A stretch of 43,830 bases of DNA. Origin: Acidobacteriota bacterium. GTDB lineage: Bacteria; Acidobacteriota; Vicinamibacteria; Vicinamibacterales; UBA2999. The position numbers and the translations under genes are program-made. Location: positions 1-43,830 of the forward strand of contig JACPTI010000035.1 of assembly GCA_016192845.1 (NCBI GenBank). Direction: 5' to 3'. Below the pieces are notes generated by a model that worked only from the letters and a program-made list of their open reading frames with translations, made no database searches and had not been told where the DNA came from. This document shows, piece after piece, positions 8,557 through 16,670 of the stretch (position 1 is its first letter; every line of letters begins with the position of its first letter).

Positions 8557-9984
8557 ATGGGCCGCATTCTGATTGCAGACGACCACGATTCGCTCCGGCG
8601 CGGCCTTGCACAGGCGCTGGCCGGCGCCTCGCACGACGTCGAGGAGGCGCCGAACGGCAACGCGGCGATCGAAAAGCTCCACGAAGGCTACTTCGACGTC
8701 GTGGTGAGCGATCTGAAGATGGGCGGCAGCAGCGGCCTCGACGTCCTCAAGACCGCCAAGACGCTGCACCCCTCGTGCGCCGTCATCCTGATGACCGCGT
8801 TCGGCTCGGTCTCGACCGCCGTCGAGGCGATGAAGGCGGGCGCCTTCGACTACGTGCAGAAGCCGTTCGAGATCGAGGAGATGGAGGTCAAGATCGAGAA
8901 GGCGCTCGAGATGCGCCGGATGCAGCACCAGATCGACTACCTCCGCCACGCCCAGGGAGACATCTACGACTTCGAGCGGATCATCGGATCGAGTGGCGCG
9001 CTCGAGAAGGTGCTCGGCGTGGTCCGCAAGGTGGCGCGGAGCAACACCACCGTCCTCGTCCGCGGCGAGACCGGGACCGGCAAGGAGCTCATCGCCGGCG
9101 CCGTCCACCACAACTCGCACCGCGCCTCGCGCAACTTCGTCAAGGTCAACTGCGCCGCGCTGCAGGAGAACCTCCTCGAGTCGGAGCTCTTCGGCCACGA
9201 GAAGGGGGCGTTCACCGGCGCCGACAAGCAGCGGATCGGCCGCTTCGAGCAGGCGGACGGCGGCACGCTCTTCCTCGACGAGATCGGCGACATGAGCGCG
9301 AACACGCAGGCGAAGATCCTGCGCGTCCTCCAGGAGCACGAGTTCGAGCGGCTCGGCGGCACGCGGACGATCAAGGTGGACGTCCGCCTCATCGCCGCCA
9401 CCAACCGCGACCTGATGACGATGGTCGAGTCGGGCCACTTCCGGGAGGATCTGTTCTACCGGCTGAACGTGGTGACGGTCGAGATGCCGCCGCTCCGCGA
9501 GCGCAAGGAGGACATCGCCGCGCTCGCCAACTTCTTCATCCGGCGCTTCTCGGGCGAGCTGAAGAAGAAGATCGAAAGCCTGGAGCCCGACGCGCTGAAG
9601 CTCCTCATGCGGTACCACTGGCCGGGGAACATCCGCGAGCTCGAGAACGCGATCGAGCGCGCGATGCTGCTGGCCGAGGGGACGCATATCGCCGTCGACG
9701 ACCTGCGGCTCGGCGACACCGGCGCCCTCGGCTCGCCGCGCGATTCCTCGTCCATCCTGAAGATCCCGCCGACCGGCATCCCGCTCGAGGACATCGAGCG
9801 GCTGGCGCTCATCGAGGCGCTGAAGATGTCGAACTGGGTACAGAAGGACGCCGCGGAGCTGCTCTCGATCAGCCCGCGCGTGATGAACTACAAAATCAAG
9901 GTGCTGGGGATCGAATTTCCGCGCGGCCGCCGGGCGGCCCAGCGCGACCCCGAACACAACGCGGAAGCGCCGGCGACGGTGTAG
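8557..9984 (+). CDS. NtrC-family sigma-54-dependent response regulator
   Basis: A 475-residue bacterial enhancer-binding protein. It has a receiver domain (residues 3-115, phospho-acceptor Asp52 in VSDLKMGG, Lys near 102 in VQKPF). The AAA+ domain (about 145-380) has Walker A GETGTGKE (about 170), the sigma-54 contact loop GAFTGA (about 217-222), Walker B GTLFLDEIGD and an arginine-finger region FREDLFYRLNVV. The Fis-type helix-turn-helix is at about 415-455 (KDAAELLSISPRVMNYKIK). It activates sigma-54 promoters. The gene follows the kinase gene by two bases. No sigma-54 gene or target promoter was recognised in the window. Confidence 0.95.
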   Translation: MGRILIADDHDSLRRGLAQALAGASHDVEEAPNGNAAIEKLHEGYFDVVVSDLKMGGSSGLDVLKTAKTLHPSCAVILMTAFGSVSTAVEAMKAGAFDYVQKPFEIEEMEVKIEKALEMRRMQHQIDYLRHAQGDIYDFERIIGSSGALEKVLGVVRKVARSNTTVLVRGETGTGKELIAGAVHHNSHRASRNFVKVNCAALQENLLESELFGHEKGAFTGADKQRIGRFEQADGGTLFLDEIGDMSANTQAKILRVLQEHEFERLGGTRTIKVDVRLIAATNRDLMTMVESGHFREDLFYRLNVVTVEMPPLRERKEDIAALANFFIRRFSGELKKKIESLEPDALKLLMRYHWPGNIRELENAIERAMLLAEGTHIAVDDLRLGDTGALGSPRDSSSILKIPPTGIPLEDIERLALIEALKMSNWVQKDAAELLSISPRVMNYKIKVLGIEFPRGRRAAQRDPEHNAEAPATV

Positions 9985-10003
9985 CGAAGGCCGCAGCCGG
10001 ACC

Positions 10004-10382
10004 TCAGATCGCCTTCCGGAAGCACCGAATCGGTGCGGTGTCGATGAACCCGACCGCGCGATGCGCGTCGGCGCTGATCGTGTTGTCCAGTTCCGCGTCG
10101 GAGGCGAACATTCGTATCGAACGCCAACAGCACGCGGAGCGGTATCCGCCCGCGGCCCGCGAAGTAGCGAGCGATCTCCTCCGCGTGACCGCCGGCCCCC
10201 TCTTCCGGCCAGAGATCCTGTCGCAGTCTCAGCCAGTCTGATGCGTCGTCCTCCGGCCGCCGTAGTCCCACTCGGGTTGCGGAAGGCGGCGTGCCGGACG
10301 GCGCCGGATCGGGCCGACCGCAGCCAAGCGTTAACACCACCAACACGCCGACGGAGCCGCGCGGCCAGAGGTGGTGCGTCAT
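10004..10382 (-). pseudogene. Remnant of GNAT aminoglycoside 6'-N-acetyltransferase
   Basis: Two pieces of an AAC(6')-like protein lie in different frames. The N-terminal piece (to about 10110) reads SDWLRLRQDLWPE, HAEEIARYFAG and PLRVLLAFD. The C-terminal piece (10108 to stop at 10004) reads LDNTISADAHRAVGF and APIRCFRKAI, which is the usual end of the family. About 65-70 residues between them, including the acetyl-CoA-binding stretch, are missing and the frame changes at the junction (about 10108-10125). The enzyme cannot be functional. In the same frame upstream, from ATG 10382, a lipoprotein-like leader is seen (VGVLVVLTLGCG), which is unusual for this cytoplasmic family and may be a chance fusion. 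Confidence 0.75.
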
Positions 10383-10420
10383 ACGCCGCGCCAGCCAGGG
10401 TTCCGGCGCCGGTGCCATCT

Positions 10421-11320
10421 TTACCGCTGGGTGACCGCCCTGTAGGCCGCGTCGACGTTGGTCGGCATCCGCTCCTGGTACGCCCAATGGCTGTACTCGG
10501 GCATACGGAGCTCCTTCTGGATCTGGTCGAGGGTCTTCCCCTGCCGCGCCATCGCGCCCACGCGCTCGATCAGCAGGCCGAAGTACCGCTCGTTCTCGTC
10601 GAACATCTGCGTCGTCCCGAAGGAGCCGTGCCCCGGCACGACCACTTCGGGGTTGAGGGCCCGCATCATCTTGATCGCCGCGAGCATGTCCGCCAGCGTC
10701 ACGAACGGCCGGATATTGTTGAGGCTGTTGGGAATCGCCACAGACGCCGCAAACAACACTCGCTCCGCCGGCAACCAGACCGCGGTATCCGCCTCGCTGT
10801 GCGCGTTCCGCAGGCGTAGCAGCTCGAACGTCCGCTCACCGACGTGCAGCGTCAGCCGGTCGTGGTACTCGATATACGGCGTGACCAGACGGTAGCCTTC
10901 CGCGGCCGCGCGGACCTCCGGGCTGGCGGTGGCGTAGCGGGCAGGATTGTCGGCCTTCCGCATCGCGTCGGCGGCGCCCGAGTGGTTGATCACCAGGGCT
11001 GGCGGCGAGAAGACGAAGTTGCCGGCGGTGTGATCGGGATGCACCTCCGTGTTGATGACGTACCGGACCGGCAGCGGCGTCAGCTTCCGCACCGCGCCCT
11101 CCACCTCCCGCCAGTCGAGCGGAGTCTGGCCGGTGTCGATCAGCACGACGCCGTCCCGGGTGAGGACGATGCCGACGGTCGAGTTCACCTCGCGCGCCGA
11201 CTGGACGTAGATCCCGTCCTTGATCCGGCGGACATTCGGTCCGAGGTCCTGTGCCCCTGCCAGGGACGGCAGGAGTGAGCTGCATATCATCGCGCCGACG
11301 AGGACACTGAGCCGTGTCAT
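10421..11320 (-). CDS. Exported metallo-beta-lactamase-fold hydrolase
   Basis: A 299-residue protein with a signal peptide (MTRLSVLVGAMICSSLLPSLAGA) and a metallo-beta-lactamase fold. Visible motifs are VLIDTGQ (strand before the metal loop), the metal loop NTEVHPDHTAG (about residues 88-98), AHSEADTAVW with the third metal ligand, and VVVPGHGSFG near the end. The first His of the usual HxHxDH motif is replaced by Glu (EVHPDH), so metal site 1 is atypical. The family includes periplasmic hydrolases near quinoprotein relay systems and true beta-lactamases; the substrate here is unknown. RBS-like CAGGAGG precedes the ATG. The broken acetyltransferase lies 38 bp downstream. Confidence 0.82.
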   Translation of the reverse strand: MTRLSVLVGAMICSSLLPSLAGAQDLGPNVRRIKDGIYVQSAREVNSTVGIVLTRDGVVLIDTGQTPLDWREVEGAVRKLTPLPVRYVINTEVHPDHTAGNFVFSPPALVINHSGAADAMRKADNPARYATASPEVRAAAEGYRLVTPYIEYHDRLTLHVGERTFELLRLRNAHSEADTAVWLPAERVLFAASVAIPNSLNNIRPFVTLADMLAAIKMMRALNPEVVVPGHGSFGTTQMFDENERYFGLLIERVGAMARQGKTLDQIQKELRMPEYSHWAYQERMPTNVDAAYRAVTQR

Positions 11321-11385
11321 ACAGCCTCCTGGCGGGGACAGATGCTATACCTGCGGAGTTCCGGATTCCAGGGAAATGGGCAGGC

Positions 11386-12363
11386 CTATGACCCGCGCTT
11401 CGCGCGCGGATGCGCCTTCCGGTACACCTCCAGCAGCTGCGCCGCGTTCACGTGCGTGTAGCGCTGCGTAGTCGACAGCTGCACGTGCCCGAGCAGCTCC
11501 TGGATGGCGCGCAGGTCGGCGCCGCGCTGGAGCAGATGCGTCGCGAACGAATGCCGCAGCGCATGCGGGCTGATGCCGAATCGCGTGCTGCAGCCGGAGA
11601 CGTAGCGCGCTACCAGGCGCTGCACGCTGCGCCCCGTCAGCCGACTGCCGCGCGCGTTGACGAACACCGGATCGCCGCCGGCCTTGGGCTTCGGGCTTTG
11701 GGCCTGAGGCCTGAGGCCTGAGGCCTCGGACCGGGCTGCGCGCAGCGCGGCCCGGTCCGCGTACCAGGCGCGCAACGCTTTCTGGGCGCTGGTGTTGAAC
11801 GGCACGAGCCGCTCCTTCCCGCCCTTGCCCGCCACGCGCACGATCCGGCCGGCCAGATTGACGTCGTCGACGTCGAGCGCCACGAGCTCGCTCAGGCGCA
11901 GCCCGGACGCGTAGAACAGCTCGAGAATGGCGCGGTCGCGGCGGCCGAGCGGGCGCGACGTGTCCGGCGCCTCGACGAGCCGCGTCATCTCGTCGATCGA
12001 GAGATGCGCCGGCACCTTGTGCTCGCGCTTCGGCGCGACGGCGAGCGCGGCCGGATCGGTGTCCAGCAGACCTTCGCGCCGGAGGAAGCGCACGAAGCCG
12101 CGGAGCGCCGACAGCTTGCGCGCCGCCGACGCGCGCGACTGCCCCTGCCGGTACAGCTCGGCGAGAAAGGCGCGGACGAGGGCGAGGTCGATCTGGGAGG
12201 GGCGCAGGCGCGCGGCGGACGTGTCGCGATGCCGCGCGGCGAACTCGAGGAACTGGGAGAGATCGCTCCCGTAGGCCGCCACCGTGTGCGGCGACATGTT
12301 GCGGTTGAGGCGGAGGTAATCGACGAACGCGGCGGCCGAAACCGCTACGCCACGTGCGGTCAT
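11386..12363 (-). CDS. xerC: Tyrosine recombinase XerC
   Basis: A 325-residue site-specific recombinase that resolves chromosome dimers at dif with a partner Xer protein. The N-terminal SAM-like core-binding domain (FVDYLRLNRNMSPHTVAAY) covers about 1-95. The catalytic domain has Arg near 155 (ASGLRLSEL), Lys in GKGGKER, HALRHSFATH (about 267-276), LGHVQLSTTQ and nucleophile Tyr near 302 (RYTHVN). The ATG at 12363 is chosen because it overlaps the trmFO stop by four bases (ATGA) and fits the family start. Residues about 212-228 (SEASGLRPQAQSPKPKAGG) are an extra loop encoded by a GGGCTTT/CCTGAGG repeat inserted in frame, probably at the surface. Confidence 0.93.
   Translation of the reverse strand: MTARGVAVSAAAFVDYLRLNRNMSPHTVAAYGSDLSQFLEFAARHRDTSAARLRPSQIDLALVRAFLAELYRQGQSRASAARKLSALRGFVRFLRREGLLDTDPAALAVAPKREHKVPAHLSIDEMTRLVEAPDTSRPLGRRDRAILELFYASGLRLSELVALDVDDVNLAGRIVRVAGKGGKERLVPFNTSAQKALRAWYADRAALRAARSEASGLRPQAQSPKPKAGGDPVFVNARGSRLTGRSVQRLVARYVSGCSTRFGISPHALRHSFATHLLQRGADLRAIQELLGHVQLSTTQRYTHVNAAQLLEVYRKAHPRAKRGS
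11681..11730. repeat. In-frame repeat inside xerC
   Basis: The block contains GGGCTTCGGGCTTTGGGC followed by three copies of CCTGAGG. It is encoded without frame disruption between the DNA-contact loops of XerC. The unit is the same family as at 6806-6841, 13797-13878 and 19547-19602. Confidence 0.75.
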
Positions 12364-13787
12364 GTCGCGCGCAGGCTGGCCGGCGCGACCTCCGCCTGCG
12401 CGATCCAGTCGTCCAGCGCGCGCAGCGCGCGCTCGGCCATCGCGAGCTTGCGATCGCGCGCGCGGCGCGCGGGGTCCCCAGCGCGCACACCTCCACCCCA
12501 CGCCGCAGGCGGCGTGGGGGCCCCGGCTGCGCGCTGGGGGGCGGGCCCCTGCCCGGGCGACGCCATGATCCCGAACGTGATATTCGTCGGCTGGTAGTCG
12601 CGCGGGTCGGCGTGCGACACGTAGTACGCCAGCGCGCCGATGGCGGTCGTGCGCGGCGGCACGCGCGGCGCGTCGCCCCTGACGAGCGCCGCGGCGTTCC
12701 GGCCCGCAATGAGCCCCGAGGCCGCCGATTCGACGTAGCCCTCAACCCCCGAAATCTGTCCCGCAAAGAAGAGATCCGACCGGGCCTTCGTCTGCCACGT
12801 CTCGCGCAGCACCCGCGGGGCGTTGATGTACGTATTGCGGTGGACCATGCCGAAGCGCACGAACTCCGCCTGCTCGAGCCCCGGGATCATCCGCAGCACG
12901 CGCGCCTGCTCGCCCCATTTCAGCTGCGTCTGGAAGCCGACGAGACTGTAGTGGTCCCCGGCCAGATTGTCCTGCCGGAGCTGCACCACCGCGTACGCCA
13001 TCCGACCCGTCCGCGGGTCGACCAGCCCGATCGGCTTCATCGGGCCGAAGCGAAGCGTGTCGCGCCCGCGGTGCGCCATCACCTCGATGGGGAGGCACCC
13101 CTCGAAGAATCGTTCCTTGTCGAAATCGTGGACCGTCGCCGACTCCGCGGTGACGAGCGCGTCGTAGAACCGGTCGTACTCCTCTGCCGTGAGCGGGCAG
13201 TTGAGATAGTCGCCGTCGCCTGCGTCCAAGAGACTCCTGTCCCACCGGGACGCGCGGAAGACCTTCGCCATGTCGATCGTCTCGGCGAGCACGATCGGAC
13301 TGATCGCGTCGTAGAAGTACAGGTGTCCGGCGCCGACGAAGGCCGCGATATCGGCCGAGAGCGGCTCGGAGGTGAGCGGTCCGGTCGCCACGATGAGCGG
13401 AAACATCGCCGGATCGTGCGGCAGCCGGGTGACCTCCTCGCGCGAGACGGTGATGAGCGGATGGCCGGAGACGGCGTCGGTCACCGCCTGCGCGAAGCGC
13501 CCGCGATCAACGGCGAGCGCCGCGCCCGCAGGCACACGGTGCGCGTCGGCCGCCCGCATGACGATCGAGCCGAGCCGCCGCATCTCCTCCTTCAGCAGCC
13601 CGACGGCGTTGTCGAGCTTGTCGCCGCGAAACGAGTTGGAGCAGACGAGCTCGGCGAGGCGGCCGGTCTTGTGCACGGCGGTGGCGCGCACCGGCCGCAT
13701 CTCGTGAATCACGACCGGCACGCCGAGCGAGGCCGCCTGCCACGCGGCTTCGGACCCGGCGAGCCCGCCACCGATGATGTGAATCAT
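12360..13787 (-). CDS. trmFO: tRNA (uracil-54-C5) methyltransferase TrmFO, folate-dependent
   Basis: A 475-residue FAD-dependent enzyme that makes T54 in the T-loop of tRNA using methylenetetrahydrofolate. The FAD-binding motif IHIIGGGLAGSEAAWQ opens the protein. Family landmarks follow: CSNSFRGD, KEEMRRLGS, VPAGAALAVDR, YFYDAISPIV, NCPLTAEEYDRFYDAL, FEGCLPIEVMA and GYVESAASG. ATG 13787 is set by this motif; upstream lies a repeat array. Near residues 415-440 a Pro/Gly/Ala-rich stretch (APQRAAGAPTPPAAWGGG) is encoded by a palindromic repeat (12489-12526). The stop overlaps the xerC start by four bases, so xerC is probably translated by coupling. Confidence 0.94.
   Translation of the reverse strand: MIHIIGGGLAGSEAAWQAASLGVPVVIHEMRPVRATAVHKTGRLAELVCSNSFRGDKLDNAVGLLKEEMRRLGSIVMRAADAHRVPAGAALAVDRGRFAQAVTDAVSGHPLITVSREEVTRLPHDPAMFPLIVATGPLTSEPLSADIAAFVGAGHLYFYDAISPIVLAETIDMAKVFRASRWDRSLLDAGDGDYLNCPLTAEEYDRFYDALVTAESATVHDFDKERFFEGCLPIEVMAHRGRDTLRFGPMKPIGLVDPRTGRMAYAVVQLRQDNLAGDHYSLVGFQTQLKWGEQARVLRMIPGLEQAEFVRFGMVHRNTYINAPRVLRETWQTKARSDLFFAGQISGVEGYVESAASGLIAGRNAAALVRGDAPRVPPRTTAIGALAYYVSHADPRDYQPTNITFGIMASPGQGPAPQRAAGAPTPPAAWGGGVRAGDPARRARDRKLAMAERALRALDDWIAQAEVAPASLRAT
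12489..12526. repeat. 36 bp palindromic repeat, copy 1 (inside trmFO)
   Basis: The core is CCCCACGCC at 12496-12504 and its inverse GGCGTGGGG at 12511-12519, separated by GCAGGC, with a conserved CCCCG tail on the right. It shares the layout of copies at 21689-21724 and 32853-32888. In trmFO it is read through in frame near the C-terminus. Confidence 0.8.
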
Positions 13788-13796
13788 GACCGGCTT

Positions 13797-13878
13797 CAGG
13801 CTGTGGGCTTTGGGCTGTGGGCTATGGGCTGTGGGCTGTGGTTCTGGCCAAAGCCTGAGGTCCAAAGCCCAAAGCCAG
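13797..13878. repeat. Tandem-inverted repeat array between topA and trmFO
   Basis: Several GGGCTGTGGGCTTTGGGC-like units are followed by complementary CCAAAGCCCAAAGCC units. The array fills the gap between the topA stop at 13880 and the trmFO start at 13787. The transcript could form a long hairpin, possibly ending or processing the topA message. Confidence 0.85.
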
Positions 13879-13879
13879 A

Positions 13880-16639
13880 TTATGCGCCAGCCGCTTTGCG
13901 CACGCGGCCGGTCGCCCGGGGCGCGGCCGTACGGCGACGTCCGGCGCCGCGCCATGGCGACGGCGCGGCGTTCCGCCGCGCCTCGAGGAGCTCGAGCGCC
14001 TGCTCGAACGTCACCGCCTCCGGATTCGATCCCCTCGGAATCGAGGCATTCGTCGTGCCGTCGGTGACGTACGGCCCGTAGCGCCCCTCGAGCACGCGGA
14101 CGGTCGTGTTCCCCTGCGTCAGCTCGCGCAGCACGCGCTTGGGCGCCGCCGGACGGCGGCGCGACTGCTTCGGCGCGCGCAGCAGCGCGAGCGCACCCTC
14201 GAGCGTGATGGTGAAGACGTCCGCGTCGGAGTCGAGCGACCGGAACTCGCTGCCGTGCCTTACATACGGCCCAAACCGGCCGAAGTTGGTCGTGATCGGC
14301 TCGTTGTCGTCCGGATGCAGGCCGACGACCCGCGGCAACGAGAGCAGCTTCAGCGCCTCGTCGAGCGTCACGGTCGACTCGGTCGTCCCCGCCTGCAGCG
14401 ACGCGCGCTTGGGCTTGGCCGCCTTCTGGCCTCGCACCTTCGCACCCCGCACCGTCGCACCCCGCACCGTCGCACCCCGCACCGTTTCCGGCGTCTCGCC
14501 GAGCTGGACGTACGCGCCGTAGCGGCCGCTCATCACGTACACGTTCTGCCCCGTCGCCGGATCGACGCCCAACACCCGCGGGCCCTCGGCCTTCGCGCGC
14601 ACCAGCTCGAGCGCCTTCTCGACGATGAGATCCGCCGGCGCGACGTCCTCCGGAAGCGACGCCGTCCGTCCGGGTCCGCCGTCGCCCACCTGCACGAACG
14701 GGCCGAAGCGGCCGATCCGCACGCGCACGGGCTCTCCCGTCTCGGGGTCGTCGCCGAGATCGAGCACCGGGTAGTCGGCCTTCACCTCGCCGCGCTCCAC
14801 GGCGGGCAGCAGCCCGCGGTGCTTCCGGTCCCCGTAATAGAACTGCTTCAGGAACGTGATCCACTCCCGCTCGCCGCGCGAGATCTCGTCGAGGTCTTCC
14901 TCCATCTCGGCCGTGAAGTCGATCTCGACGAAGTCGCCGAAGTGCTCGCGGAGGAGCTTGGTCACCGCAAACGCGGTAAAGCTCGGGACGAGCGCCTTCC
15001 CCTGCCGGAAGACGTACCCGCGCCGCACGATCGTGGCGATGGTCGGCGCGTACGTCGACGGCCGGCCGATGCCGAGCCGTTCCAGCTCCTTGATGAGCGA
15101 GGCCTCCGTGAACCGCGGCGGCGGCGTCGTCTCATGACGCTTGGGCTCGGCGCCGAGCAGCGTGATGGCCGTCGAGCCGTCGGTGTGTATGCGATCGCCG
15201 ACGCGGCACTGCGGCAGGATCGTCTCCTGCTCCTCGAGCTCCGCGGCCGGGTCGTCGCTTCCCTCGACGTACGCCCGGCGGAAGCCGGCGAACTCGATCG
15301 CCTTGCCGCTGGCGGTCAGCACCGCGGTCTCGCCGTCGGGCCCGATGGCCGACATCTCGATTGTCGTGCGCAGCACCCGCGCGTCGACCATCTGCGACGC
15401 CATCGTGCGCTTCCATACGAGGTCGTAGATCTTCAGATCGCCGGGATCGAGGATGCCTTCGAGCTGACTTGGCGCCAGGCGGAAGTCGGTCGGGCGAATC
15501 GCCTCGTGGGCCTCCTGCGCGTTCTTGACGCGCGTCTGGTAGCGGCGCGGGCCGTCGTAGTACTCGTCCCCGAACATCTGCCGGATCACGCGCGCCGACT
15601 CCTGCAGCGCCTTCTCCGACAGCGTCGTCGAGTCGGTGCGATGGTAGGTGATGAGCCCTTCCATCTCGCCGTTGCCGATGTCGACGCCCTGGAACAGCCG
15701 CTGCGCCGCCTGCATCGTCCGCTCGGTCGAGAATCCGAGCTTGCGGCTCGCTTCCTGCGTGAGCGTCGACGTGGTGAAAGGCGGCGCCGGCCGTTCCGTG
15801 CCGGGTTTCTGCTCGACCGAGCTGACGGTCCACGGGACGTTGCGCTCGATCGCCCCGACGAGGCGCCGCGCCGCCGGCTCGTCGAGGAGCCGCACGTTCT
15901 CGCCGCGGAGGGCGCCGGTCTGCGGGTCGAAGTCCTTGCCGCTGGCGACCCGCTGGTCGTTGAGCCGCACCAGCGTGGCGAGGAACCCGCGGCCGTCGCC
16001 TCTGAGACGGGCCTCGAGATCCCAGTAGACGCCGGGGCGGAACGCGCGCCGCTCTTCCTCGCGCTCGACGATCAGGCGGACGGCGACACTCTGCACGCGC
16101 CCGGCGCTCAGGCCGGTCTGCACCTTCTTCCAGAGCAGCGGCGACAGCGTGTAGCCGTAGAGCCGATCGAGGATCCGCCGGCTCTCCTGCGCGCGCACGA
16201 GGTTCTCGTTCAGGTCGCTCGGATTCTCGAGCGCCTCCTTCACGGCGTCCTCGGTGATTTCATGAAAGACGATGCGGCGGACCGGCACCTTCGGCTTGAG
16301 CACCTGGGTGAGGTGCCAGCTGATCGACTCGCCCTCGCGGTCGGGGTCGGTCGCCAGCAGCACTTCCGACGCGTCCTTGAGCGCCGTCCGGAGATGGGTG
16401 ACCTGCTTCTTCTTGTCGGTGGGGACGACGTAGTACGGCTTGAAGTCGCTCTCCACGTCGACGCCGAGCCGGCCCCACTCCTTCTCCTTGATCTCCTTCG
16501 GAACCTCGGCCGCCGACTCCGGCAGATCGCGGATGTGCCCGTAGCTCGCCTCGACGCGGTACTTCGCGCCGAGGAAGCGGCCAAGCGTCTTTGCCTTGGC
16601 CGGCGACTCGACAATCACAAGAGGCTTTGCAGCAGCCAT
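13880..16639 (-). CDS. topA: DNA topoisomerase I (type IA)
   Basis: A 919-residue enzyme that relaxes negative supercoils through a transient 5'-phosphotyrosine bond. The Toprim domain is at the N-terminus (KPLVIVESPAKAKTLGRFL; ATDPDREGESISWHL). The active-site region is EGLITYHRTDSTTL with Tyr near 332; the family usually has Met where His follows the Tyr. After the core, the C-terminal part carries several short repeats of the kind RFGPFVQVGD, RYGAYVQLGE, RFGPYVRHG and RYGPYVTDG instead of zinc fingers. Residues about 719-737 (TVRGATVRGATVRGA) come from a 15 bp tandem repeat. The end is Arg/Pro/Ala-rich. Confidence 0.95.
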   Translation of the reverse strand: MAAAKPLVIVESPAKAKTLGRFLGAKYRVEASYGHIRDLPESAAEVPKEIKEKEWGRLGVDVESDFKPYYVVPTDKKKQVTHLRTALKDASEVLLATDPDREGESISWHLTQVLKPKVPVRRIVFHEITEDAVKEALENPSDLNENLVRAQESRRILDRLYGYTLSPLLWKKVQTGLSAGRVQSVAVRLIVEREEERRAFRPGVYWDLEARLRGDGRGFLATLVRLNDQRVASGKDFDPQTGALRGENVRLLDEPAARRLVGAIERNVPWTVSSVEQKPGTERPAPPFTTSTLTQEASRKLGFSTERTMQAAQRLFQGVDIGNGEMEGLITYHRTDSTTLSEKALQESARVIRQMFGDEYYDGPRRYQTRVKNAQEAHEAIRPTDFRLAPSQLEGILDPGDLKIYDLVWKRTMASQMVDARVLRTTIEMSAIGPDGETAVLTASGKAIEFAGFRRAYVEGSDDPAAELEEQETILPQCRVGDRIHTDGSTAITLLGAEPKRHETTPPPRFTEASLIKELERLGIGRPSTYAPTIATIVRRGYVFRQGKALVPSFTAFAVTKLLREHFGDFVEIDFTAEMEEDLDEISRGEREWITFLKQFYYGDRKHRGLLPAVERGEVKADYPVLDLGDDPETGEPVRVRIGRFGPFVQVGDGGPGRTASLPEDVAPADLIVEKALELVRAKAEGPRVLGVDPATGQNVYVMSGRYGAYVQLGETPETVRGATVRGATVRGAKVRGQKAAKPKRASLQAGTTESTVTLDEALKLLSLPRVVGLHPDDNEPITTNFGRFGPYVRHGSEFRSLDSDADVFTITLEGALALLRAPKQSRRRPAAPKRVLRELTQGNTTVRVLEGRYGPYVTDGTTNASIPRGSNPEAVTFEQALELLEARRNAAPSPWRGAGRRRTAAPRATGRVRKAAGA
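14431..14485. repeat. 15 bp tandem repeat inside topA
   Basis: Three perfect copies of CGCACCCCGCACCGT (14441-14455, 14456-14470, 14471-14485), plus a degenerate fourth at the left, encode TVRGA units in a linker between C-terminal topoisomerase repeats. As 15 is a multiple of three, copy-number change would keep the frame. Confidence 0.9.
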
Positions 16640-16670
16640 TGCAACTTACGTCTCTCGTCCGAAATCCACA

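Noticed and set aside
9888..10487. Continuous 199-residue minus-strand ORF as a real gene
   Set aside because: It overlaps the ntrC-type 3' end and the metallo-beta-lactamase 3' end. Only the internal acetyltransferase remnant is homologous, and it changes frame.
13797..14485. CRISPR array in the repeat-rich region
   Set aside because: Units are 7-15 bases with no unique spacers of constant length and no cas genes nearby.
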